NCBI GenBank assembly: GCA_910574455.1
Contig: CAJSYZ010000005.1
Location: forward strand, 1,426,001 to 1,490,000
DNA length: 64,000 nucleotides
From: Trichaptum fuscoviolaceum
Lineage: Eukaryota > Basidiomycota > Agaricomycetes > Hymenochaetales > Trichaptaceae
Direction: 5' to 3'
Numbering within the stretch: position 1 is the first letter of the stretch; each line of letters begins with the position of its first letter. Under the pieces are notes generated by a model. The model made no database searches. It was not told the origin of the DNA and saw only the letters and a program-made list of their open reading frames with translations. This document shows positions 45,945 to 56,729 of this stretch, in pieces. The translations under genes were made by a program, and so were the position numbers.

Positions 45945-48900
45945 TTATTGTCTAGCTTCGTACAGTGTTTGGTGCATGTGCATGTCAGCAAATCGGTTAA
46001 CATAGAATCTATCATAAAAATCCAGGGTCTCCTCAGGTGTCAATGACTTTGGAGGACATTCATCACCCTTCGGAACCCCCAGGAGGTGGGCCAAACGGAG
46101 GATGTCCCCTACATCTATCACAGATTGCTTCGGAGCCTTGCAGTCGCGGTGATAGCGACATCTGCCACTGGCATTCACTCCAGTACAGCATCCGACACAG
46201 GTGGTAGAGCTCTCTAACTCATACTCCGGTTCGACTATCCACATTCTTGTTTTCAGGTCGGGTGAATCTCCAACACGCTTGAAAAATTGGACGAGAGCGC
46301 AGTCCTGACGTTCCCCTTTAGCGGTGAAGGAAAAAAGAAGCATAACCCGGGCAACTCTCATTCCTGCAAACCCCTTTATGCAGGAGCTAACTCGAACAAG
46401 GACTGCATCACGTCTTGCTTTTCCGCGCCAAGAGGGATTGGACCTGATCGCCTCCCTCATTGCTTGTTCTATAGGGATCGATTCGCCATGGTAGGCAAAG
46501 AAAGCAGTGGCTGAATGGAATATTGAAAAGTCATTGCTTGTGTCCAATTCAACTGCTGGTTGGGCTCTGCCAGAGGAGCCCCTTGAGTTGGAGATGTGAT
46601 TCTCGTACTTGTTGAATAAGTATTTTTTTATGAGCTGTCGGAGCTGTCGGAGCTCTGGATGACCTTTTATCGCCGCAAGCGTGTTGAGCTGTTTAGGATA
46701 CACCTTACTGGACTCTGCAAGGATGACAACAAAGAAGTCAGATGTGCAACACCAAAGCATGGGTTACCAAGTAATACCCACGTTGCTTGGAAGCCATTAA
46801 GATCAAGCTCAAAGGGTCATTTCTGCCACCCAAGCGGATCTGGCGTTCAGCATGTAGTATGCCATGAACCGCAAGATGATGTGGCCCATACACTACGTTT
46901 TCGGGATCTTCCAGGTCTGCAATTTCGTTGAGTTCATTATTGCCCACAATGTCATCGAAGAAGTCCTCTGTATCATCAGCTGCGCCAGCTACGGGTGTAT
47001 CATGATGGTGCATCTGCTCCTTCCGAATTCGGGTCCTCTCAGCGTCATCTGTCTCCGACTCTGACATATTCCTGCGCAGAACATCTTGCAAAGCTCTCCA
47101 TGAAGCCTCAGCCAGAGGACTTTCCAGCATTCCACGCCTCTTGAAGTCTGCCCTCGATGCAATAAGTTTACTGAGACGTTGGTTTGCTGTGATCATCTGA
47201 CCCAAAGGATCATTTCTGTTTGAGCGTCGCCACGTTTCCTTGACCGCGTAAATGTGTTTATTCTCTGTGATTGATGAGCACAGCCCGCTTGGTGCAGCGA
47301 AGAGAGGGATCATTGTAGGATAGTGAATCATGGCATGCTGTCGTGGAAGTGAGAAGTTATCCCGGATGCCCTTAGCTATGAATATTTTGCGATATTGATG
47401 ATAGTGATCCAGAGAGGCTTTAATCTGATCAAGAGTTGAGGCTGTAATCGTGTACCGACGCACAAGGTAACAGAAGTCCAGAAATGCACTCAATGCGTGA
47501 ACTATATCATCATGTACAATGCCCACAATAGCCGGAAGATACACCTAGTAAGCGGATTGCATCAGATATCAGCAAACCACCACCTCAAACAAGATCATGA
47601 TGAAAATACCACATACTTTCATAAGTGCCTTTGAATCATTACCTGTCCATTGCTTGAAGCCTCGACCTTCGGGAAATCTGCGAAGTCCGGGAAAAGGAGC
47701 AGCAACTCTGATTCTACGTGAAAGTTAGCAATGGTATTCACACGACTTGTAAGGGAATAGTACCTTTTATCCACAATATCCAGCTCTGTTGTGGTCATGC
47801 TCTGGCAAATCCACTCGACAAGATGATCCTTGAACACGCCTTTGATGATTTGGTGCAGTAAGTCTGGAGAAATGAGATCGCATATATCTGCACGCGGAAA
47901 ATCATTGGTGAAGGGCTACGGGACATAGTTCAAGTTGCGGTAAGTGCATCTAATGGACAACTTGAAGTTGGAACACATACGACGATATCTTGGTGGAACC
48001 CATACTCCTTACGAATTGTGGCTCTACTTATGCTATTGTCATCCACCTGTTCTATCAATCGTTCGTGCAGCTCTTTTGTTCGAGGATTTGTAACAAATTC
48101 CGGATTATCTAGGTTCTTGTGAGGTGCTGTACATCTATATAGTAGCCGCATTAAGCCATTTCCTCGAACTCAAGTCGGATGTGATTTTTGGAAAGGACAA
48201 TACTTACTTGCAGCACCATCCAGTGCATATTGCGCATAGACTCACCTGTTCCGGATAATCGGCTATATACGAGCCGAGTCCGAGAACCGACCTACGCAAG
48301 TGACCATCAGGGCACCGGAAAATGGTTTGTTCGTTGTTTATGGACATTGCGCTCTTCAGTGGTCTCAAGATTCTCGATATAGATGAATGAAAGACTTGAT
48401 GTCGAAAGCGGCGGAATTCATCCGACTTTTCGTACTGCCGTTCAGCTGCAAAGCATCAGAACACAAATGGATAGCTCAGTTTTTGACACACACTCTTTGG
48501 TATTGCTAGAAATGCTACGAGCTGGACTGTATTCAGCTTTTGGGACCGCCGGGCCTTGTTAGATACATTTCCTATTGAAAGATATAACGGATAATATTCG
48601 TTGTTGCCAGTTCCAACGGAGACTGTTGTCTTGTCGCTCCCTAAGATGACTGGAACGAACATAGACCCATGGACCGCTTTATCTTCGGCGAAGATTTTGT
48701 TCTAAGTCAAGGATTATCAATACACTTCTTCCAACTTTGAATGCTGCATGATTCATGACTTACAGCCTGTTCCCAAGCAAAGTTTCCGGACATGTAGTTT
48801 CTGAAGACTCGTTCTTTGTTGTCATCAGAGTCCTCCTTCGGCTGATACTCACGAAACGGGACATAGTCGAATTCGCCTTCCAACGCCGGATTGTCCACCA

Positions 48901-49877
48901 AATTCCGGATCACTTCCAAAGGATCCCGATACCATACATCATATTCTTTCCTCTTCCATGACTCGGTGTTCTCGTTTGTTGCCTTTTGGCTATGATCGTC
49001 CGTGTAGAAGTTACTAAAGGATTTCCAAGACACATCACCGACTTTCGTAGCATCAATGGCGTTATACATTTTTTGCGCATCTCCATCGAGTAGCGTACTA
49101 GTTGAACCCAGATCCAAGTCATCGTCAGGCAATGTCGCATCCAATTCGGAACATCCGCAAGATTTTACATTCTCCGCCTCCTGAATCAGCTGATAAGCCT
49201 TCATGATTCCCAGAAGCTTTGTTATGTTCCCAGCAGACATTTGCTCTTCCCGATAGAGAAAATCTGCGAGCTCAAAATCTGCTCGGCACGAATATGGAAA
49301 CCAGTCATTTGACGCAGATTCGTTTCGCGGAGCGGGTGAGTCTTCGTATTCTAAGAAGTTCCCTTCTGCATCACATGGAGTGGCTGCACAATGTTTGGTG
49401 TCAAAATGCTACAGTAAACCGGGAACAATTGATTTGGCGCGCACCATTCAAGTATCTGTGATACACCTTCAAGTTATCCTCGCTCTCCTTATAATCTCCA
49501 ATGTCGGAATCCAAGTCTTCAGAACGGCCACTGTCACTTCCGGTGACAGAATGGGACAGAGAATCAGGTCTGTCCAAATCTTGAAGCAGCTCGTCTCGGC
49601 CTATACTGAGCATCGAGATATCCTGTGTAAGCATGGAAATATCGTAATCGTAGGAGTCAGAGCCGCTCTCAAGATGACCCTCTGATGGAAGTTCGGACGA
49701 CCTCAGGAGAGCTTCAAGTTGAGGACTTGGAGCTCGTATGGGTCGAATAGGTGACGATTCATATTCATGACCACAGGCAGAAGAATTTGCCAAGAATGAT
49801 GTCGGATGAGCTGAATATTCATGTCTTGCTCTTCCAGATTGACTCTTGAACATCCTACTACAGCCAGGCAAGGTGCA
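45945..49877 (-). CDS. Plavaka-family transposase with N-terminal C2H2 zinc finger
   Basis: Transposase of the Plavaka family, found in Agaricomycetes. Several exons are readable from about 49877 down to the stop at 45945. A zinc finger, CTLPGCSRMFKSQSGRARHE (CX4C...HX4H), is followed by an acidic Ser-rich linker. Then come the family landmarks FELADFLYREEQMSAGNIT, YDVWYRDPLEVIRNL, FREYQPKEDSDD, FRNYMSGNFAWEQA, VILGSDKTTVSVGTGNNEYY, PLYLSIGNVSNKARR and VQLVAFLAIPK. A long C-terminal part includes FLDFCYLVRRYTI and LPRQHAMIHYPTMIPLFAAP, a typical late Plavaka block. Large parts of the frame are intact. The 5' end is unresolved: the finger frame has no nearby ATG, so an upstream exon is needed. 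Exon boundaries were not all checked, so activity cannot be judged. Confidence 0.85.
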
Positions 49878-50202
49878 TCGAATAGTTGGTGGAAAATGAA
49901 AGGGATCGTGCTTTTTCGTGTCGCTGGCATCAACTTGAATGTAACCTCAGTAGTAGTACACGTCGACAATTGGGACTCACAGCTGAGCCTCACTGGCACT
50001 GGCAGGCTGCTAGCACTGGCAGTGAGTCGGACTCGGAGTGCCAGTGAACTTGAACCTGAGTTAAAATTAGTCATAGAGTAGTCACGGTAGTAGTGGGCGT
50101 AAATTTTCAACTTGTCTAAGATAGACGCCCCCGCCTCCCTGATCTTGAACTTGCACCTTCGACACATCTTATCATCATACAAGTCTCAAAACACTGCACA
50201 AA

Positions 50203-53200
50203 ATGTCAACTCAAAGACAGACAAGGGCTAAGAACAGGGAAAAGCACCCCGGAGCAGTTGTTGACCAACTCAGAACAAGACGAACACAGGAGGAGATATT
50301 GCGGGAGAAGGAAGAAAAAGAGAAAAGGAAAGTACGGCAGGCAGAAAGGCGGGATGAGGCATTGAAGGAGAAGGAAGAGAAGGAAAAGCAGAAGGAAGAG
50401 CGGACAGCTTTCCGCAGAGCTGCGGCCCAGCAAGTCGCGGTTGCGAAAGAGAGGAAAAAACTCGCTGTGGAGCAAAAACGGGCAGCAAAAGAACAAGAGG
50501 CAGCTGACAAGGTTCGCAAGAAGGTGACTGCAGCAGAGAACCAAGAAGCAGCGATGCTAGAGACCGTAGAGCTTGAAAACAACTTGTCGAAGGCTCTTGA
50601 GACACGCACCCAGATGGGCTCAACAGTGCCCAAACTCACTGGCAAACGTGGACGTAGAAAGCCAAAAGGCGAATCTAGTTGTAAGTCTTCAACTTTAGAT
50701 CAGTGATGACACAGATTTGAACTGGCATAAACAGACTCGAAGAACGATGTTAAAGACATATCGGATTGTGAAGATGGACACAACGAAGACTTGGATATTC
50801 GTGAGTAACATTACCTATACATTTTCAGACGATCTCAAAGCTTGGAGGTTGAACCCTGTGACTCACGTTAATGCGAAGCAGCGAGTATGGATGAGCCAAA
50901 CGGGAAGCCTGCAAAAAAAGCTAGGAAAGAAGACTCCAAAGGTGAACTTCCATTTCGCACACGTGTGCAGACCGCAAAGATGTCCAGGTCTGCCGCCACT
51001 CCCAGCGACGCATTCTTTCACGCTCCTGCAGGACCGAACGAGAGTCTTTCTGGTGAAGAAACGGACATAATAGACTCGCCCGCTACGTCAAGGCGGAACG
51101 ACAAGACAAAACGCCCTGTCAGGGCGCTTCGCAACACAGATGATTCCACTTTCATCGGTGAAGAGGGTGGAGGTCTTGAGGTGCCAGTGGCAGGGATAGA
51201 CTCAGAAAGGATCAATTTGTGAGTTTGAAGTTTGAATCTTGCATTGCGTCTGAATCAGTATCTTGTACTGTCAAGTCAATGTAATGGTGAGTGCGATTAA
51301 ACATCATCCCGACTACTACTAGTAGTAGTACTAGATTACTAATGAGCCTGCCACTCAGGCTGCCAGTGTCACTGCGGTCACGGTGCCAGCGGTTCAAGTT
51401 GACCGTGACGCTCCCGGGCCAAGACCCGACTTGGAAGTCCTTCACCTGCAATATTGACGCTCTTGTCCTTGTTACCACTGTATTATGAGCCTTGCTGACG
51501 CAAAGCTACACCAGACACACCATCTCATTGCCAGATGATGAAAAACTTAAGTCCCTGGGAGGATGAAGGAGAAACAATCACCCTTACAAGCTATCATGGT
51601 GTAAAAAATAGCACAATCAGTGTGCAACAGAAGGCACATCTTGTCGATTCGGAATCAAATGTTGTGAGTTGACGGAGCATTAGAATGGCAAATGCAGTCT
51701 GAATAACTTGTTTATAGGGCGGAAGCAATCCGAAGAGGCTAACAAGGCCGGCTCAAGCTTGTGTGAGTACGACTTATTTCTGTTCGATTCACGTCAGTTA
51801 CTCCATGACCGTTTGTTCATATCCCTTCGTTATTATTTATCTGCCAACTGCCGTGTCATGAACAGGATGGAGGTAGCAGCAACCTCAACTCGAAGAAAAG
51901 GAAGTTATTGCATGACACTCTTTCCGGGTCGCAGGTTTCAACGGTAAGCAATGTCATATCATTTTTCATTTTTCATTCTACTAAGCAATCCCTTCCCGTA
52001 CTCGAGGATAAGAACAACGAGATAAAACCAGGTGGACAGGTGAGTGCCAGACAGCGAAGCACAGTGATCTTCATTCTATATCCTTCATTGCTGAATTGGT
52101 ATTTGCATAGGATGCAAACAAGAGGACTGCTAACTCGCAGCTTAGCGCACCGGTAAGTCTATCTTATTTCAACTTCTCTCGTTCCCCCCTTTATTTATGG
52201 TCGTAAGGTGCGATCACTAGCTTTGGAACCCCGTGTACAGGTATGTGTGAGCGTCGATGCACCGTAGGCTCACGTCCGGTGCTCTCCTGTAGAACTATTC
52301 GTTTCCTTCTTCACTTCGAGTCGATCGCTAATGTGTGCATATGAATAGGACATCACAGTCACAAAGAACGGAAAGAGGAAGTCGCCACCAGACACCGACT
52401 CTCAGGTTAATGTGGTAATTCTTCTACCTTCACGTGCAATGAATTCCTTCATTTCATGTTTACTTAATTTGAACCATCTCAATAGGCTAATAAGACTGTC
52501 AAGATCAATAAGTCATTGTTGATTGACATGGACACACAGGCCGGTGCCACAGTAAGTGTCAATTCTATGGTAATTGGCATTTCAAGTTCGTATCTGATCA
52601 GGCGGAAAGGACTTGAGTAAGAAGAGGAACCCCTCTGATATTCCTTATCGGCCTGAGGCCGACACGACGGTAAGTGCTTCTTTTCGATCTGCTCACTTGC
52701 CATGGATAACAGCTTTCTGACGTGTTGCAGCCGGAGATTGGATCCGCTACCTTTAATCGCAAGAGGCAGTTGCTGGTGGCTGATAATGAAGTAAGTGAGA
52801 GTCGATTGATACACTCTAAACGTGAGCATTCACCTTCTTTTCTTAATAGTCTGGTGGTCGAAAGATGTCGTTAGCACCTCGAGCACCGTCGCTTGCAATG
52901 ACGAGAGCGTCCCGCACCCCCGGACCCGAAGTGATAGTGACTGGGGCTTATCAAGGTCATCGCAAAGTCTCTCGGACTACTAGCTCAGTTTGTCGAATCA
53001 AATTCATTTCTATGACATATTTTGCTGATGTACGTATATGCAGACATCAGTGGGACTTGAGGACAAGGATCGAAATGAAGGAAGGGAAGGATCTCGCGTG
53101 CCAGGCAGGAAAAGGGCGACGAACCAGTGTCTCCCTCCCGGTACTCAGGCAGGATGGACTCATATTCTATTACCTTCACTATTTCGCGCAGTTGGAAAGT

Positions 53201-54323
53201 CCGTCACACCATGGCAAACCCCGGACAATAAGCTCATCAGCTCATTGTGGGGGAAAGTGTTTGATTCTGTGGAACTCATTTACGAAACTCAGTTCGCCGA
53301 TATCTGTTCTCTAGTTGAGTCATTTTTACTTATTCTCAAATCACTTTACCAAATTGAGATGCAATCCTTGTATTTCAGGCGGCCCAGAGATGCTCTGATA
53401 GCTGGCGCAAGAAGCTGTTTGAGAAAGCTGGAGCAATCAGTTGCTAGTTTTATCAGCGGCGAACAATCAAAGTCAATGCAAAACGAAGCAATTGTGAAGA
53501 TGTTGCAGACGCTAGTTGACAAGAAGAAAGCCGAACCGTTTCTATGGGAAAGCTGGTATAGTATGGAGAGGGTAAGTAAAAGAGTATTTATTGTTGCATT
53601 TTGTGTCCATGCATTGACCCTAAATGTACAGAAGCAAGGACTGTTCTGCTCTGACCTTGTGGTCTCAGTGTTGTCCGTACACATTGTCTTGGCCATGGGT
53701 CGGCATAAAATACTGGACAGAAACACCATAGGAAAGCCTATCGGTGCCCTCGCCCTTGCGGCAACAGCGGTATCTACTTTTTTCAGCACTTATATTGTCC
53801 TTATTCGCTGATCTTCCCATGGATAGGTCAAGGTTGCCATTGATAAACAGGTGGCTCGGTTGCAAAATATCAAAGAAGAACTTGGCGGCGCTGAGTGGTA
53901 TTTCACTAGCGCTCTGTGGCAGCCTCATACGGACGACTATGTTAACTTGTTGTCGAATCCCTCTTTCTTCACTGAATCAAACTGGGAAAAGGTTCGATCC
54001 CGCCTCCTAGCTTACGATGCCAGTACAGATATCGATACGAGAAAGAATACCGAACTTGTTGGATCGGGTATCACTGGCAGGGACTTTTCCTTGTATTTTG
54101 ACGTTGTAGATGCAGATTCGACCTGCGAGAAAGCGTATGACGAAGGCGCTGATAATTGGGAAGACGGAACCGACGGAACCGACGATAAGGGCGAAGAGCG
54201 TGAGGGGGCTGAGTATAGAGGCGAGGTGGAAGGTGATGCAGAGGACGAGCATGCTAATGCTGAGGGTGACGACAACCTGAGCGAGAGCGGGGACGAGGGT
54301 GTTGACAAGATTGAGGGCGAGGG

Positions 54324-54358
<35 letters not shown>

Positions 54359-54435
54359 ATTTAGGTGGAGATGGTGATCATGAGGAGGACGACGCTTCAA
54401 AATGGGATTCGGCTACGGACTGCGTAGACTTCTAA
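50203..54435 (+). CDS. Plavaka-linked accessory protein with many short exons
   Basis: Starts MSTQRQTRAKNREKHPG at 50203, after a short divergent gap from the transposase. The first exon codes a long charged coiled coil rich in Lys, Glu and Arg. Then come about nine short exons between 51.7 and 52.9 kb, most bounded by whole codons, many with a basic cluster (NPKRLTRP, NSKKRKLL, NGKRKSPP, FNRKRQLL). The last exons form a helical domain containing IGKPIGALALAATAV and ELGGAEWYFTSALW and end in a Gly/Glu/Asp acidic tail with a hexanucleotide repeat. I recall GALALA-type domains of this kind in proteins encoded beside mobile elements of Agaricomycetes. The function is unknown; nuclear localisation and DNA or transposase binding are guesses from composition. 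Exon joins are plausible, but I did not verify all phases. Confidence 0.6.
54319..54360 (+). repeat. (GAGGGC)n / (GAGGAC)n microsatellite in the accessory gene
   Basis: About five GAGGGC units followed by GAGGAC and related units, coding an alternating Glu-Gly then Glu-Asp run near the C-terminus of the accessory protein. Confidence 0.8.
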
Positions 54436-54829
54436 GGGCAAATCGATCACTGGTGAGCCTCTTCTTTTCGTTTCTGTCCGTGCGCTCAATATTATATTAC
54501 CATCGACTTGCAGAGCAGCCTTCGTTTCTACTGGTACGCCAAAGAACATGCAGAATTGAAGGCACGGCAGCGAAATGTGGCCTGCCACTGCCCGTCACGG
54601 CAGAGGTTCGGGATAATGTCGTGGCGGATCCCATGATAGCGACTGCTATGCTTAGTCTTGTGTAAATGACTGATGTACTTGAACGCTGAGGCACTGATAG
54701 CTACATAATGTTGTCTTATATATTTCTGATGCAATGAAATACTTGGATCGTTCTTATGCACTTAGACTCTTGAGCACTGCAATTCGTCTTACAACACTTG
54801 TCTACTGCTGTAATTAAAGGATGATACAC

Positions 54830-55045
54830 TGGAGCACTGGGGTGCTGAATGCCTGAAACACTTAGAGCACTGATTCAGCCATCTTTCCTTATTTAAGCCA
54901 GCCCACACTTATTTCAGCCAACTTGTCCTGAATAATGGGAGGACATGCATGAATAAGTAAAGCTTGCCTTATTTAAGACTTCAGTCTCTCAGGACGTTTA
55001 AGTAACACTTAAGTCACTTTCAGCAGAAAGTAGTTTCCCTGATGT
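54830..55045 (-). repeat. Dispersed repeat copy B, inverted
   Basis: Read on the minus strand from 55045 it begins ACATCAGGGAAACTACTT, matching the first 24 or so bases of the copies at 31101 and 63747. Beyond that it diverges but keeps the same words (CGTCCTGA, AAATAAGG, TCAGTGCTC). Its orientation is opposite to copy A, so the two face outward around the island. Confidence 0.6.
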
Positions 55046-55119
55046 AACGGAGGATCAGCATCGGCATCAGATACACAACAGCCCGAACCATCACTGGCTG
55101 AGCGCCCCGGGATGGTATT

Positions 55120-55190
55120 CGGGCCCGTACGGATTTAACCACTGATCCAGTCGCTAGAACCCACTAGCAGTTGAGCTACTTGCTCACCAG
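55120..55190 (-). repeat. tRNA-like sequence, candidate SINE head
   Basis: On the minus strand, TAGCTCAACTGCTAGTGG (55178-55161) matches a Pol III A box, and GGTTAAATCC (55140-55131), about 20 bases further on, resembles a B box. The acceptor and anticodon stems do not pair well, so this is not a functional tRNA. A tRNA-derived SINE or tRNA relic is the best reading. Confidence 0.4.
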
Positions 55191-56729
55191 ACGTAAAATC
55201 ATTAGCGGCTGATTTACCACTCAGCCCGCACACTGGATACTCTGTGCGCCATCTTATCACGATGGCTGGTGCATAGGCGGCGCGCGGACATCCTTGAGAT
55301 CAATATGTAGATTCAATACGAGTGGACGCTACTAGTATAAACATGTGCTAGCAATATGATTAGGCAACCGCCTGTCAACAACCAATGGCACACACAAATC
55401 CATCTCAGCTCAAAACGCAACAGCAGAATTAGAAGCAGAAGCATAGAACGGTGACTCCGGTCTTCTACATGGCTGAATATGTCCATACCTGTCTAAAACA
55501 ACGCGAACAAGCACAGGCGAAGACAGTGGCCAGAGAGAAGACTATATATATAGTATACAGGAAACACTGAGGAGCGTTGACGTGCGGATACGTCCGGTAT
55601 CGTCTCTCAAGAAGTCTAAGTGCATTGATAGTGAACTTTGGAATCAGTATTTTGGCTTGGTCTATCAGTTGTTATTCTTTATACATGTCTACAAATACGC
55701 AATGCGTCGAACAAGTATAAAAATCAAATACGATGCATCATGCAAAGTCAACATATATCCTACATATCATACATGCATACTGAAAACTATTATTGCAAGT
55801 CATAAAAAAAGAGAAAGTAATTTTGAACGCCCCTGAAGCACAGAGTATGTATGCTACGGTGAAAAGTCCATGAAGTTGTTATCATGATGAAGCTGCGAGC
55901 CTCTGATTGCACAGCGGGTAAATTGATGGGGCCTAAGTGGAGAAAAAATATTTAAAAAGGTCGCAGTCGGAAGATCGCGGGTAATCTGGATGGATGGAAG
56001 GGAAGGTATACCCGGGGCGCATGTTATCATACAAAGGCAATCTGTCAGACGTAGTGCATATACGTAAGGCGTAAGTATCAGAATAGAGTAGAGACAGACA
56101 AAGAGCATCAAACAATGAGTGCATGCAGGTAATGATCGTTTGAGCGGGATAACAGAGAACGGCGTCATAAAGGTTAATGCAGAAGGCGAAGCGAAACACG
56201 GACGACGTTTTGGGGGATATCTCGTAAAATCAGTCCGTTGTAGATGAGACAATAAGTAAGAAACAAGTGAGCGGAAGGAGACATGGCATCGGACAATCGC
56301 ATCCTCTTCAGGTCAAAGAGGTGATTAGATACACTGTTTGATATGGCCATATGGAAGCGGCCCGTCTATTTTTGTCGTCGAGGAAGAACTCGAAAGCGCA
56401 GGGAAGCAGTGGACAATTGGCGTTTGAGGGTGGTTTAATCTACGCCCGGCCGGTTCCGCCGTCCCTTAGGCCTCATCTACCCAGCCTGGAATCGAAACGC
56501 GTCGGAGAAAGCACATGCTGAGATGGAGAAGATGACGAGCAGAAGGTCGGAAGTGCAGGAACGTAAGTAAATAATGTAAATGTAGGAGGGAAGAGGAACA
56601 GAAAGGCAGGAGGTAAGAAGACGAGGGAAAGCAAGGCACGCCCCCACCTCTCCGTTCACCTTCCCCCACCGGAAAATTCGAACTTTAAGTTGCAGCAATC
56701 CGTGGTGCGTGGGCAGTAGGAAGAGATAA
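55191..56729. other. Intergenic region and 3' UTR of the Mei2-like gene
   Basis: AT-rich from 55,300 to 56,000 with a TATATATAGTATA run near 55,540. No frame has a recognised domain. The part next to 56,730 is probably the 3' UTR of the Mei2-like gene. Confidence 0.45.

Larger units (their letters stand above)
42121..55045. mobile_element. Plavaka-type DNA transposon region, boundaries approximate
   Basis: Contains a Plavaka-type transposase gene (minus) flanked by two plus-strand accessory genes. Non-coding parts (42.1-43.4, 49.9-50.2 and 51.2-51.5 kb) share clusters of CACTGGC/GCCAGTG, GACTCGGAGTC, TTCAAGTTGAAC-like and CTACTACTAGTAGTAG-like motifs, as expected of subterminal transposase-binding DNA. 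The right limit is set at the outward-facing repeat ending 55045. The left limit is simply where the BCS1-like remnant stops and the motif clusters begin. I did not find a terminal inverted repeat pair tight around the three genes. Confidence 0.65.

Noticed and set aside
55120..55190. Functional tRNA gene
   Set aside because: A and B boxes are present, but acceptor and anticodon stems do not pair; kept only as a SINE or relic candidate.
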